Positions 16,632-27,000 of a stretch of 64,000 bases of DNA are shown here, piece after piece. The position numbers and the translations under genes are program-made. This DNA is from Streptomyces sp. V3I8 (GTDB taxonomy: Bacteria; Actinomycetota; Actinomycetes; Streptomycetales; Streptomycetaceae), in assembly GCF_030817535.1 (NCBI RefSeq), contig NZ_JAUSZL010000002.1:2170001-2234000 (forward strand), in the 5' to 3' direction. Within the stretch, counting starts at the first letter, position 1, and every line of letters begins with the position of its first letter. The notes under the pieces are model-generated. The model worked only from the letters and a program-made list of their open reading frames with translations, was not told the DNA's origin and searched no databases.

Positions 16632-17864
16632 TCAGGACACAGGCCGCGAATCCGCCCAGGCCGCCTCGAACTCCTCACGGTACGTCCCGAAGAGGCCGTC
16701 CTCGCCTTCCTCGTCCGGCTTGAGCACCCGCCCCCCGCCGCGCAGCACGAACACGGGCGCCTCCATGCCGCGGGTGCGCCGCAGGTACGACTGCACGACC
16801 GCCACGCCGTCCGCCCCGTCCCCGTCGACGAGGTACGCCGTGAAGCGGGGCGTCTCGTCGTGGACCTGGATCTCGAAGGCGCCGGGGTCGCGCAACCGGG
16901 CCCTGACCCGGCGCATGTGCATGATGTTCATCTCGACGGAGCGGCTCAGCTCGCCCCGCTTGATGCCCAGTTCGCGCTCGCGCCGCTTCACCGCGCTGGA
17001 CGCGGGGTTCAGGAAGAGCAGCCGCACCCGGCAGCCGGACTCGGCCAGGCGCACCAGCCGCCGCCCCGAGAAGTTCTGCACGAGGAGGTTCAGGCCGATG
17101 CCGATGACGTCGAGGCGGCGGGCGCCGCCGAAGAGGTCCTCGGCGGGGAACCGCCGCAGCAGCCGCACCCGGTCGGAGTGCACCGCCACCACGTCCGCGT
17201 ACCGGTCGCCGACCAGGTTCTCCACGGCGTCGACGGGCAGCCGGCGCCCGGACGGCACGTCGCTGCCGGCGCCCAGGATCTCCAGGAGTTTCGCGGAGGC
17301 GCGCTCGGCCTGGGCCAGGACGGCCTCGGACAGGGCCCTGTTCCGCGAGACGACGTTGCGGGTCACTTCCAGTTCGTCCAGGGCGAGTTCGACGTCCCGG
17401 CGCTCGTCGAAGTACGGCTCGAAGCACGGCCAGTGCTGCACCATCAGCTCGCGCAGCTGCGGCAGCGTCAGGAAGCTCAGCACGTTGTCGTCGGCCGGGT
17501 CGAGCAGATAGCCCTTGCGGCGGCTGACTTCGCGGACCGCGACGGCGCGCTGCACCCATTCCTGGCCGGCGGGTCCGGCGGCGGCGACCACCCAGTCGTC
17601 CTCGCCGTGCACGGGTTCGTAGATGGGGCGCAGAACAGCGGCCACGACCGCGCGCAGCCGCTGCTCGACCAGGTTCAGCCAGATGTAGGCGCGTCCGGCC
17701 CGCTGGGCGCGCGTACGCACCTCGCTCCAGGCGTCGGCGTCCCAGTCCAGCTCCGCCCCGATCTCCATCGGACGGGCGAGGGACACCGCTCCGGGCGGGG
17801 CGTCTGCGGAGCCCCCCTCGTGACCGCCGTCACCAGGGGGCAGCTCCAGCCCTCCGGACCCCAC
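16632..17864 (-). CDS. SAV2148-type HEPN domain protein
   Basis: About 410 residues. The sequence matches what I recall as the SAV2148 family, a Streptomyces-conserved HEPN-domain protein. The N-terminal helical part (about 35-210, AYIWLNLVEQRLRAVVAAVLR) would be the HEPN region. The C-terminal half (about 250-400) has a basic, PLD- or DUF-like alpha/beta domain with RLLFLNPASSAVKRRERELG. HEPN domains often mark RNases or nucleotide-sensing proteins, but I do not see a clear R-x4-6-H motif. Start codon: GTG 17864 or 17870; GGAAGG lies close upstream of both. Function unknown. Confidence 0.8.
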   Translation of the reverse strand: MGSGGLELPPGDGGHEGGSADAPPGAVSLARPMEIGAELDWDADAWSEVRTRAQRAGRAYIWLNLVEQRLRAVVAAVLRPIYEPVHGEDDWVVAAAGPAGQEWVQRAVAVREVSRRKGYLLDPADDNVLSFLTLPQLRELMVQHWPCFEPYFDERRDVELALDELEVTRNVVSRNRALSEAVLAQAERASAKLLEILGAGSDVPSGRRLPVDAVENLVGDRYADVVAVHSDRVRLLRRFPAEDLFGGARRLDVIGIGLNLLVQNFSGRRLVRLAESGCRVRLLFLNPASSAVKRRERELGIKRGELSRSVEMNIMHMRRVRARLRDPGAFEIQVHDETPRFTAYLVDGDGADGVAVVQSYLRRTRGMEAPVFVLRGGGRVLKPDEEGEDGLFGTYREEFEAAWADSRPVS

Positions 17865-17966
17865 CCGCACACCGCCTTCCGCTCCCCCGAGCACTCCCCC
17901 GGCCAACGATCAAGGAAGGGTACTCCGGGAGCGGCGGGCGGTGCAGCCGGATGGACAGGTCGTTTC

Positions 17967-19286
17967 TCAACTACCGTTTTGCGGGCGCCCGTTCTGGTCG
18001 GCCAGCTCCGGCGGAGTGAGCGGATTCATAGCGGTGACATCGCGCGGGGCGAGCGAGAAGCCCTGCCAGTGGACCGGCATGGGCTGCTGGTCCTCGTCGC
18101 GGGCGACGTGGTGGAAACCGATGTTCACCCAGCCCACGGGGTGGGTGAGGGCCTGTCCGTCGACCCACTTGTCGACGGACTTGCCGGCTCCGGTACCGCA
18201 GTTGCGCAGGTTGTTGCTGGCGAACTGCTCACACTTCTTGTACTGGGTGAAGTAGACGTCGTGCTTGGTGAAGCTGCGGCCGGGGTACTTGGACGTGGCG
18301 CCCGGGACGAACTCGTACGAACGGGCGTGCTGGTCCTTGTTCTTGCCGGTCGTGCTGACGACGCGCCACCAGCGCATGTTCTTGGCGTCACCGGCGAGTT
18401 CCTTGGTGACCTTGGTGCGGGTGGTCTTGTTGCGCGGGGCCTCGCCGCCCTGGGCCGGCGGGCTGACCACGGAGTCGTACTGCTCGACCTTGTTCTTGGA
18501 GTTGCCGTCGAGACCGAAGTTGAGCCGCCAGAAGACGTTGTGGCTGTGGCTGGTGGCGTACGACGTGGCGCCCTCGCCGAGCGGCCAGCCGCGGCCGTCA
18601 CCGGCGTCGTAGTCGCCGGGCGAGAGGCTGCCGGTGGCGCCGACGTTCATGCTGATGGCGCCGTCGTCCTGGAAGCGCCACTCGGTGATGTACTCGTACC
18701 AGCCGACCTGGTTGACCGTGTAGACGAGAAGGTCCTTGCCCTGCTGCTGGAAGACCTTGCCCGCCGTGTCGCCCTGCATGCGGTAGGCGTGGCCGCGGGA
18801 GCGGGTGGTGGTGCACAGCCCCTTGACGGTGGGGTGCTCCGGGTCCCAGGCGTCCGGGACCTTGACGGTCTTGATGGTGCCGCCGGGACACTCGCCGGGA
18901 GCCATCTCCATCAGGCCCTGGCCGAAGCCGGCGCCCGTGAGGTCGTCGTACTCGACCGATCCGTCGTCGTAGGGGACGTGGATCTGGGCGAGCTTCGCGC
19001 TCGTCAGGACGCGGATGGGGGCGGCTTCGCCCTTGGGCTGGTACGAGACGTTCTCCAGGACGAGCCCGGCCTCGCTCTCGTAGTGCCAGCACATCGTCCA
19101 GGTGGTGCCGGTGGCGAGCTTCTGCTCGATCTTGTACGCCGCGCTGCAGTCGGCGGCCGCGGCGGGCGCGGCCTTGCTCTCGGCGACGGCCGGTCCCGCG
19201 GCCGTCGCGGCGCCGACGGTCAGGGCGGCCACCGAGAGGCCCACCGCCGTCCGCCTGCGGGCACGGCTGACTCTGTTCTCGCGCAT
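17967..19286 (-). CDS. Secreted copper amine oxidase catalytic domain protein
   Basis: A 439-residue exported protein that matches only the C-terminal catalytic domain of copper amine oxidases (usual length 640 or more). Amine oxidases convert primary amines to aldehydes, H2O2 and ammonia. Visible: signal peptide to about AVA (33-35); the TPQ region VGWYEYITEW with candidate Tyr197; copper ligands H247 and H249 in SHSH; third ligand near H393 in GFHHVARDED. The residue before the TPQ tyrosine is Trp instead of the conserved Asn. The start at 19286 follows AGGGAG; an earlier ATG in the same frame lacks a ribosome site. The missing N-terminal domains appear to be encoded by the upstream gene. 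Confidence 0.85.
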   Translation of the reverse strand: MRENRVSRARRRTAVGLSVAALTVGAATAAGPAVAESKAAPAAAADCSAAYKIEQKLATGTTWTMCWHYESEAGLVLENVSYQPKGEAAPIRVLTSAKLAQIHVPYDDGSVEYDDLTGAGFGQGLMEMAPGECPGGTIKTVKVPDAWDPEHPTVKGLCTTTRSRGHAYRMQGDTAGKVFQQQGKDLLVYTVNQVGWYEYITEWRFQDDGAISMNVGATGSLSPGDYDAGDGRGWPLGEGATSYATSHSHNVFWRLNFGLDGNSKNKVEQYDSVVSPPAQGGEAPRNKTTRTKVTKELAGDAKNMRWWRVVSTTGKNKDQHARSYEFVPGATSKYPGRSFTKHDVYFTQYKKCEQFASNNLRNCGTGAGKSVDKWVDGQALTHPVGWVNIGFHHVARDEDQQPMPVHWQGFSLAPRDVTAMNPLTPPELADQNGRPQNGS

Positions 19287-19378
19287 GAAAAATTGACTCC
19301 CTTGCATGTGCAGGAAAGTGGGAAAGGTGAAGTGGTGCGGTGAGGTCGAAGGAGGGAGGACCGGTGGACCGGGAGCAC

Positions 19379-20200
19379 TCAGCCGATCTTGGCGACCTTG
19401 CGGGCACTGAGGTCGACCACCAGGTCACGGCTGTCGATCCAGGGCCCGTTCTTCACCTTCACGAAGAGGCGCAGGCAGCGGTGCTCGCCGCAGTCGGCGA
19501 GCGCGGCCGGCGCGCCGGGGTTCGCGCGGAAGACCATGCTGTTGAGCATCAGCTGGCCGGCGGTGGTCAGTTTCCTGCCGGTCGCGTCCTTGTAGTCGGC
19601 CTTCAGACCGGCGCCGAGCGGGTCGGCGATCAGGAGCTGCGCGGCCTCGACGGTCTCGGCACGGCTGAGCGGCGGCTGGACGCCGTGCTGCGTGTCGGTC
19701 GCCTCGACCTTCCCGGTGTCGAGGTTGACGGTCCTCGTGACGAGCGCGTCGTCCTTGTAGTCGTAGAACGACACCTCCGCGCGGCGCGGCGCGCCCGGGT
19801 CGTCCAGTTCGTTCAGCTCGGGTTCGGCGAGGTCGACGGTGATGCGCTGCGGCCCCCGGTCGCCCTCGACGTTCTCGCTGCTGCGCAGGAGCTGCCGGTC
19901 CAGGGCGAGATCCGCGACACGCTCGGTCTCGTCGTCGGTGAGCGGGTCGCGCCCCTTGCCCTTGTCGCCCTCGGCCGGAGCCCGCTCGACCACGCCCGGC
20001 TGCACGGCGCCCTGCGCCTGCTCCCCGGCCGTGCCCGCCTGCCCCGCCTGCTGGGCGCTCTGTCCGCCCCCCTGGCCGCCGGAGTCGTCGGCCCCCGCCG
20101 AGCCCGGCAGGGTGATTCCGACCATCACTGCCGTCCCCGCGACCGCTATCGCCGCGCCCGCCACCACTTTGCCCAGATGGCGGTGCACTATTGTGCGCAC
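19379..20200 (-). CDS. Secreted protein resembling amine oxidase N2/N3 domains
   Basis: A 273-residue exported protein. It starts at GTG 20200, six bases after AGGGGG. A hydrophobic signal segment (about 12-36) ends at GSAGA, followed by a Gln/Gly-rich linker. The rest follows the order of the small N-terminal domains of copper amine oxidases: DPLTDDETERVADLAL, then PRRAEVSFYDYKDDALVTRT (the strand typical of N2/N3), GVQPPLSRAETVEAAQLL, and finally WIDSRDLVVDLSARKVAKIG, which corresponds to the stretch just before the catalytic domain. The catalytic domain is encoded 92 bp downstream. The split gene is the best reading; the similarity is judged by eye. Confidence 0.75.
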   Translation of the reverse strand: MRTIVHRHLGKVVAGAAIAVAGTAVMVGITLPGSAGADDSGGQGGGQSAQQAGQAGTAGEQAQGAVQPGVVERAPAEGDKGKGRDPLTDDETERVADLALDRQLLRSSENVEGDRGPQRITVDLAEPELNELDDPGAPRRAEVSFYDYKDDALVTRTVNLDTGKVEATDTQHGVQPPLSRAETVEAAQLLIADPLGAGLKADYKDATGRKLTTAGQLMLNSMVFRANPGAPAALADCGEHRCLRLFVKVKNGPWIDSRDLVVDLSARKVAKIG

Positions 20201-20254
20201 ATTTCCCCCTACTTCCCCTGTATGTCCAGGGGTCGCTCGAGTCCCACTGGTTCG

Positions 20255-20269
20255 GCATACCGCGTATGC
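20255..20269. promoter_or_regulatory. Candidate operator GCATAC-CGC-GTATGC
   Basis: A perfect inverted repeat with 6-bp arms and a 3-bp spacer lies between the divergent amine-oxidase N-domain gene and treX, 55 bp before the first and 110 bp before the second. It could serve either promoter. Confidence 0.35.
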
Positions 20270-20379
20270 ACTGGTCGAGAGGTAAGAGGGAGGTAAGTCA
20301 TAGGTGGTTCCATGAGTTTCGGGGACACTCGGGCAGGAGTCGCCCTCCGCGGCGTCGCACAACTGGAAGAGTTGCATCC

Positions 20380-22488
<2,109 letters not shown>

Positions 22489-22517
22489 CCGTACGCGGTC
22501 GACTGCGGGCAGGAGAT

Positions 22518-22563
22518 CGCGCGGTTGCCCGCGCCCCTTTCCAGGGGCGCGGGCAACCGCGCG
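22518..22563. repeat. Full palindromic copy of the dispersed element between treX and treY
   Basis: Perfect 21-bp arms (22518-22538 and 22543-22563) enclose the loop TTCC. The sequence is a variant of the dispersed element (GGGCAACCGC instead of GGGGAACTGC). It lies between two genes on the same strand and may attenuate transcription or stabilise the treX mRNA end. Confidence 0.75.
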
Positions 22564-22654
22564 ACGAGCCCTCACCGGACCCGCGGCCGAAAACGGCGCA
22601 CCCCCACGGAGCGCCACCGGCACGAAACGCCCCCGGCCGGGTACGTAAGTTCCC

Positions 22655-25039
22655 ATGACACCTGCGCACCCCGGCCCCACCGCCACCTACCGTCTCCAGC
22701 TCCAGCCCGAGTTCCCCTTCGGCGCGGCCGAGCAGGCGGTCCCGTACCTGGCCGGGCTCGGGATCTCCCACCTGCACCTGTCCCCCGTCCTGGAGGCCGT
22801 CCCCGGCTCGGGACACGGCTACGACGTCGTGGACCCGGCGCGCGTACGGGAGGAGCTCGGCGGCGAACAGGGCCTGCGGAGGCTCTCCGCCACCGCCCGC
22901 GAGCACGGCCTCGGCCTCGTCGTGGACATCGTGCCGAACCACATGGCCATGTCCCCCCGCCACAACCGCCCCCTGTGGGAGGTGCTGCGCGAGGGCCCCG
23001 ACTCCCCGTACGCGCGCTGGTTCGACATCGACTGGGAGGCCCAGGGCGGCCGCGTCCTGCTGCCCGTGCTCGGAGGGCCGATGGGCGCCGAGGCGGACTC
23101 CCTCGTGGTCGACGGGGGCGTCCTGCGCTACCACGACCACGCGTTCCCGCTGCGGGCCGGCACCGAGGGGCTGCCGCTGCCCGAGCTGCTGGACGCCCAG
23201 TGGTACCGCCTGGCGTGGTGGCGCCTGGCCCGCACCGAGCTCAACTACCGCCGGTTCTTCAGCATCTCGGAGCTCATCGGGGTGCGCGTCGAGGACCCGG
23301 AGGTCTTCGACGCGACCCACGCCAAGATCCTCCAGCTGCTGGACGAGGGGGTCGTCGACGGGCTGCGCATCGACCACCCGGACGGCCTGGCCGACCCGGA
23401 CGCGTATCTGCGCCGGCTGAACGGGGCGACCGGCGGACGCTGGACCGTGGTCGAGAAGATCCTCGCGGACGGCGAGCCGCTGCCGGCCGCCTGGCCGGTC
23501 GCCGGCACCACCGGCTACGACGCGCTGCGGCACGTGGACGGTGTCCTCACGGACCCGGCGGGCTCCGGGGAGCTCCTCGGTCAGTACCTGCGGTTCGCGG
23601 CCCCCCAGGCCGACCGCGGGGGCGACTGGGAGGCGACCGTGCGGCGGGCCGCGTACAAGGTGGTCCACCACGAGCTGGCCGCCGAGGTCGACCGGCTCAC
23701 CCGCGAGGCGGACCGGCTGTGCCGCACGTCGGCCGATCCGGTGCTGCGCGACTGCGCCCCCTGGGCCCTGCGCACCGCGCTGTGCGAACTCCTCGTACGC
23801 CTGGAGGTCTACCGGCCCTACACCTCCCAGGACGCCGCGTCGGTCGTCACCGAGGAGGCCGCCCGGGAGGCGAGGCGGGCCTTCACGGTCCCCGAGGAGG
23901 CGCGGGCCGTCGACCTCGTACGGGACCTGGTGCTGGGGCGCCTCGGGGAGGGTCCCGGGTACGCGGCCTTCCGGGCCCGGTTCGCCCAGCTCGCCTCCGC
24001 GCTGCGGGCCAAGTCCGTGGAGGACACGGCGTTCTACCGGTACGTACCGCTGCTGTCGGCGACCGAGGTGGGCGGCGAACCGGGGGCGCCCGCGGTGTGC
24101 CCGCGGGACTTCCACGCGTACTGCGCGCGCGTGCAGCGCGACTGGCCCGCCACCGGCACCGTGCTGTCCACGCACGACACGAAGCGCAGCGCCGACGTAC
24201 GGGCCGCGATCTCCGTGCTCACCCAGGTGCCCGAGCGGTGGGCGGACCTCCTCGCCGACGTGACCGGGCTGACGGCCGCCGAGGGCGTGGGCGCGCCGGA
24301 CCCGCAGCTGGCCTGGGCGGCCTGGCAGACCGCCGTCGGACTCGGCCCCGCGGCCGGGGAACGGCTCCGGGACGCGCTCCTGAAGCACGTCAGGGAGGCG
24401 GGCCTCGCCACGTCGTGGACCGAGCAGGATGCCGCGTACGAGGAAGCGGTGGCCGCGTTCCTGAAGGCGGGGCCGTGCGGGGCACCGGGACAGCGGGTCG
24501 CCGCGTTCAGGCGGTCGCTGGAGCCGTACGTGCGGGCGAACGTCCTCGGCGCCGCGCTGGTGCACCTGACGATGCCGGGCGTGCCGGACCTCTACCAGGG
24601 CACGGAGTCCGAGTACCGGGCTCTGGTGGACCCGGACAACCGGCGGCCCGCGCCCTTCCCGCCGAAGGACCCGGACGCCCTGTCCGCCGAGAAGGCCGCG
24701 CTGACGACGGCGGCCCTGCGGCTGCGACGGCGGCGCCCCGAGGTCTTCGGCGGGGCCGCCACGTACGAGCCGCTGGCCGCCCGGGGCCCGGGGGCGGCGC
24801 ACTGTCTCGCCTTCACGCGCTCCGGTGAGGTGCTCACGGCCGTCACGCGGCTGCCGGTGCGTCTGGAGGAGGAGGGCGGCTGGCGCGGCACGGAGCTGCC
24901 GCTGCCCGCGGGGCGGTGGGCCGATCTGCTCACGCCCGGACGGGAGTTCACCGGGCACGCGCGCGCGGAGGAAGTTTTCGGACGGTTGCCGGTGGCGCTG
25001 CTGGAGCGGGTGGGGGACGACGCCGCGCCGCGCGGCTGA
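22655..25039 (+). CDS. treY: Maltooligosyl trehalose synthase
   Basis: A 794-residue GH13 enzyme that isomerises the reducing-end alpha-1,4 bond of a maltooligosaccharide to alpha,alpha-1,1, giving a maltooligosyltrehalose. The start TYRLQLQPEFPFGAAEQAVPYL is typical of TreY, as are HGYDVVDPARVREELGGEQG, VVDIVPNHMA, GLRIDHPDGLADP with the catalytic Asp, and a late STHDTKRSADVRA segment. Length is normal for the family. It acts after treX and before treZ. treZ is displaced about 4.3 kb to the right by five unrelated genes. Confidence 0.95.
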   Translation: MTPAHPGPTATYRLQLQPEFPFGAAEQAVPYLAGLGISHLHLSPVLEAVPGSGHGYDVVDPARVREELGGEQGLRRLSATAREHGLGLVVDIVPNHMAMSPRHNRPLWEVLREGPDSPYARWFDIDWEAQGGRVLLPVLGGPMGAEADSLVVDGGVLRYHDHAFPLRAGTEGLPLPELLDAQWYRLAWWRLARTELNYRRFFSISELIGVRVEDPEVFDATHAKILQLLDEGVVDGLRIDHPDGLADPDAYLRRLNGATGGRWTVVEKILADGEPLPAAWPVAGTTGYDALRHVDGVLTDPAGSGELLGQYLRFAAPQADRGGDWEATVRRAAYKVVHHELAAEVDRLTREADRLCRTSADPVLRDCAPWALRTALCELLVRLEVYRPYTSQDAASVVTEEAAREARRAFTVPEEARAVDLVRDLVLGRLGEGPGYAAFRARFAQLASALRAKSVEDTAFYRYVPLLSATEVGGEPGAPAVCPRDFHAYCARVQRDWPATGTVLSTHDTKRSADVRAAISVLTQVPERWADLLADVTGLTAAEGVGAPDPQLAWAAWQTAVGLGPAAGERLRDALLKHVREAGLATSWTEQDAAYEEAVAAFLKAGPCGAPGQRVAAFRRSLEPYVRANVLGAALVHLTMPGVPDLYQGTESEYRALVDPDNRRPAPFPPKDPDALSAEKAALTTAALRLRRRRPEVFGGAATYEPLAARGPGAAHCLAFTRSGEVLTAVTRLPVRLEEEGGWRGTELPLPAGRWADLLTPGREFTGHARAEEVFGRLPVALLERVGDDAAPRG

Positions 25040-25152
25040 CCGGCGCCGCCGGGGCGCCGGGCCCGGCCCGCGCCCGCGCCGCCGGGGTGCGCCGCCGCCC
25101 CGACCTGCGGCACGTGCTGCCGGGCGCTCCCCCGGGGCGCCCCCACGCGTCC

Positions 25153-25181
25153 TTGACAGGCCATCCGCGCCATGGAGTACT
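25153..25181 (+). promoter_or_regulatory. Candidate promoter for the first M14 gene
   Basis: TTGACA (25153-25158), a 17-bp spacer and AGTACT (25176-25181) resemble a vegetative sigma promoter. The ATG at 25172 would lie inside it, which is one reason to start the following gene at the GTG at 25223. Confidence 0.4.
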
Positions 25182-25222
25182 GCGGAGGTGACGCCGGGCC
25201 GGACAAGCGGAACAAGTCGGGG

Positions 25223-26473
25223 GTGAGTCTCCTGCCGGAGCTGCGCTACCCCAATGTCACCGAACTCGTCCGCTGCGCCCGGGCCCTGACGGCCCACCGG
25301 CCCGGGCTGTGCTCTCTGCGGCAGGTCGGCGTCTCGCGCGCCGGCCGGCCCCTGCACCTGCTGTCCGTGGGCCACGGCGGACGGGCGGTGCTGGTCGTGG
25401 CGGGCGCCCACGCCAACGAGCCCACCGGCGGCGCGACCCTGCTGGCGCTGGCCCGGCGGGTGCTGCGCGAGCGGCCGCTGCGGGACGGCACCTCCTGGCA
25501 CTTCCTGCTCTGCGCGGACCCGGACGGCGCCGGCCTCCACGTGACGCCGGCGCCGCGCACCCTGCTCGACTACCACCTCGGCTTCTTCCGCCCCGCCGGG
25601 CCCGAGCAGCCCGAGTGGTCGCCCGCCGTGCTGCCGCCCGACCGGCTGCCGCCCGAGACCCTCGCCCTCCTGCGGGTCATCGACGAGCTGCGCCCCTACC
25701 TCCAGGTGAGCCTGCACGCCACCGACCTGGGCGGCAGCTGGGTGCAGCTCACCAGGGACGTGCCCGGACTCGCCGAGCCGTTCGCGAAGTCGGCGGCGGA
25801 ACTGAACATCCCGGTCGAGACGGGTGCCTCGGACGCCGCGGGCTGGCCCGCCTCCGGACCCGGCGTGCACGTGATGCCGGGGACCGGCACGCGGCCGGCG
25901 TACCCGAGCATGCCGGACGACGCCCGGCTGAGCACCTGGTACCACGCCCACCGGTACGGCGGCCTGACCGCGGTCGTCGAGGTGCCGATGTGGGCGAGCG
26001 ACCTGGTGGACGACCCCGCGCCGCATCCCGCGCCGGCGGCGGCGATGGGCCGGCTGGCCCGCCGGCTCCGCCGGGACGCGCGGCAGGTCGAGGAGGTCCT
26101 CGCCGAGGCGCTGCCGCGGCTGCCCGGACCGCCCGGGCCGCTGCTGCGCGCCACCCGGTGGGCGCTGGAGCTGGTCCCCGGACTGGCCGGCGACTGGGAC
26201 CGGCCGCCGCCCCCGGACGCCACGATGGCGTACGTGGGCAGCGTGGACGCGTTCGGCCGCCGGCTCCCGCTGCGGGCCGCGGCGATGCTCCTGCGGGTGC
26301 TGCGGGAGGCCGGCGACCCGGCCGCGCCCCGCCTGGAGCACCTGGTCGTGTCCTGGAGCGACGCCTTCGCGGAACGCTTCCGGGCCCGCTGGGTGCCGCT
26401 GGAGCACCAGGTCGAGCACCAGAGCCGCACCGTGGTGACAGCGGCACGGCACGCCCGGGGCGGGGCCGCGTAG
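25223..26473 (+). CDS. M14-type zinc carboxypeptidase family protein (paralog 1)
   Basis: A 416-residue cytoplasmic protein (no signal peptide) of the M14 fold. M14 enzymes cleave C-terminal residues or modify small peptides with a zinc-bound water. The zinc motif AGAHANEPTGG supplies H63 and E66; the third ligand is H165 in QVSLHATDLGG. The likely general-base Glu is in TAVVEVPMWAS. GTG 25223 is chosen because it aligns with the start region of the paralog (SLLPELRYPNV versus LPPLLRYPSV) and avoids the promoter-like region. It converges with the SSI gene. Substrate unknown. Confidence 0.82.
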   Translation: MSLLPELRYPNVTELVRCARALTAHRPGLCSLRQVGVSRAGRPLHLLSVGHGGRAVLVVAGAHANEPTGGATLLALARRVLRERPLRDGTSWHFLLCADPDGAGLHVTPAPRTLLDYHLGFFRPAGPEQPEWSPAVLPPDRLPPETLALLRVIDELRPYLQVSLHATDLGGSWVQLTRDVPGLAEPFAKSAAELNIPVETGASDAAGWPASGPGVHVMPGTGTRPAYPSMPDDARLSTWYHAHRYGGLTAVVEVPMWASDLVDDPAPHPAPAAAMGRLARRLRRDARQVEEVLAEALPRLPGPPGPLLRATRWALELVPGLAGDWDRPPPPDATMAYVGSVDAFGRRLPLRAAAMLLRVLREAGDPAAPRLEHLVVSWSDAFAERFRARWVPLEHQVEHQSRTVVTAARHARGGAA

Positions 26474-26524
26474 GACCCGCCACCGCGCCCCTCGCGCCCC
26501 TCGCGCCCTTTCGGACCTCGGCCG

Positions 26525-26959
26525 TCACCGGGGCAGCGCGAACACCGCCCCCGTCCGTGCCGCCAGCACGCAGGAGTTGGCGAACGTCTCCTCGTACGTG
26601 ACCGGCCGGCCGCCCCACGCACCGCGTGCGGAGGCGGTGACCGGTGCGTGGACCATCGGGCAGAAGGCGTCCCGGAGCGGGATCCGGCCGACCTCGCCGC
26701 GCGCGGCACGCAGTTCCCCGCAGGCGCGGGCCGCCTGCGGATGGCCCTGGGGCGGATCGCAGAGCAGCAGCGCGCCCCTGGTGTCGCCGGAACGCGCGTC
26801 GCCGCGGGTGAGCGTCACGTAGAGCCAGTCGCCCGCGGGGGAGTCCGGGAGCGCCGCCGCCCGGGCCGGCACCGGTCCCGCCATGAGGAGTGCGCAGACC
26901 GCCGGCAGACAGGCCCGTAGCGCCGCGGTGACTTTCCGGTGGTTCGTCGTTGCCTTCAT
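26525..26959 (-). CDS. Streptomyces subtilisin inhibitor (SSI) family protease inhibitor
   Basis: A 144-residue secreted inhibitor of serine proteases. It has a signal peptide (about 1-35, ending ARA) and the SSI core with four cysteines (C67, C80, C100, C130). The C100-C130 gap of 30 residues matches the SSI disulfide loop. The reactive-site region reads CPMVHAPV, with P1 probably Met102, which suggests subtilisin-like targets. It lies 41 bp downstream of the second M14 gene on the same strand, so the two are likely cotranscribed, although only this product is exported. Confidence 0.88.
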   Translation of the reverse strand: MKATTNHRKVTAALRACLPAVCALLMAGPVPARAAALPDSPAGDWLYVTLTRGDARSGDTRGALLLCDPPQGHPQAARACGELRAARGEVGRIPLRDAFCPMVHAPVTASARGAWGGRPVTYEETFANSCVLAARTGAVFALPR

Positions 26960-27000
26960 TGCCTGTGCATCGGCACGCGGGGACCCCGGGCCCACCCGGC

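Noticed and set aside
25172..25222. ATG at 25172 as start of the first M14 gene
   Set aside because: No ribosome site; it overlaps a TTGACA-N17-AGTACT promoter-like pair; the paralog alignment begins at the later GTG.
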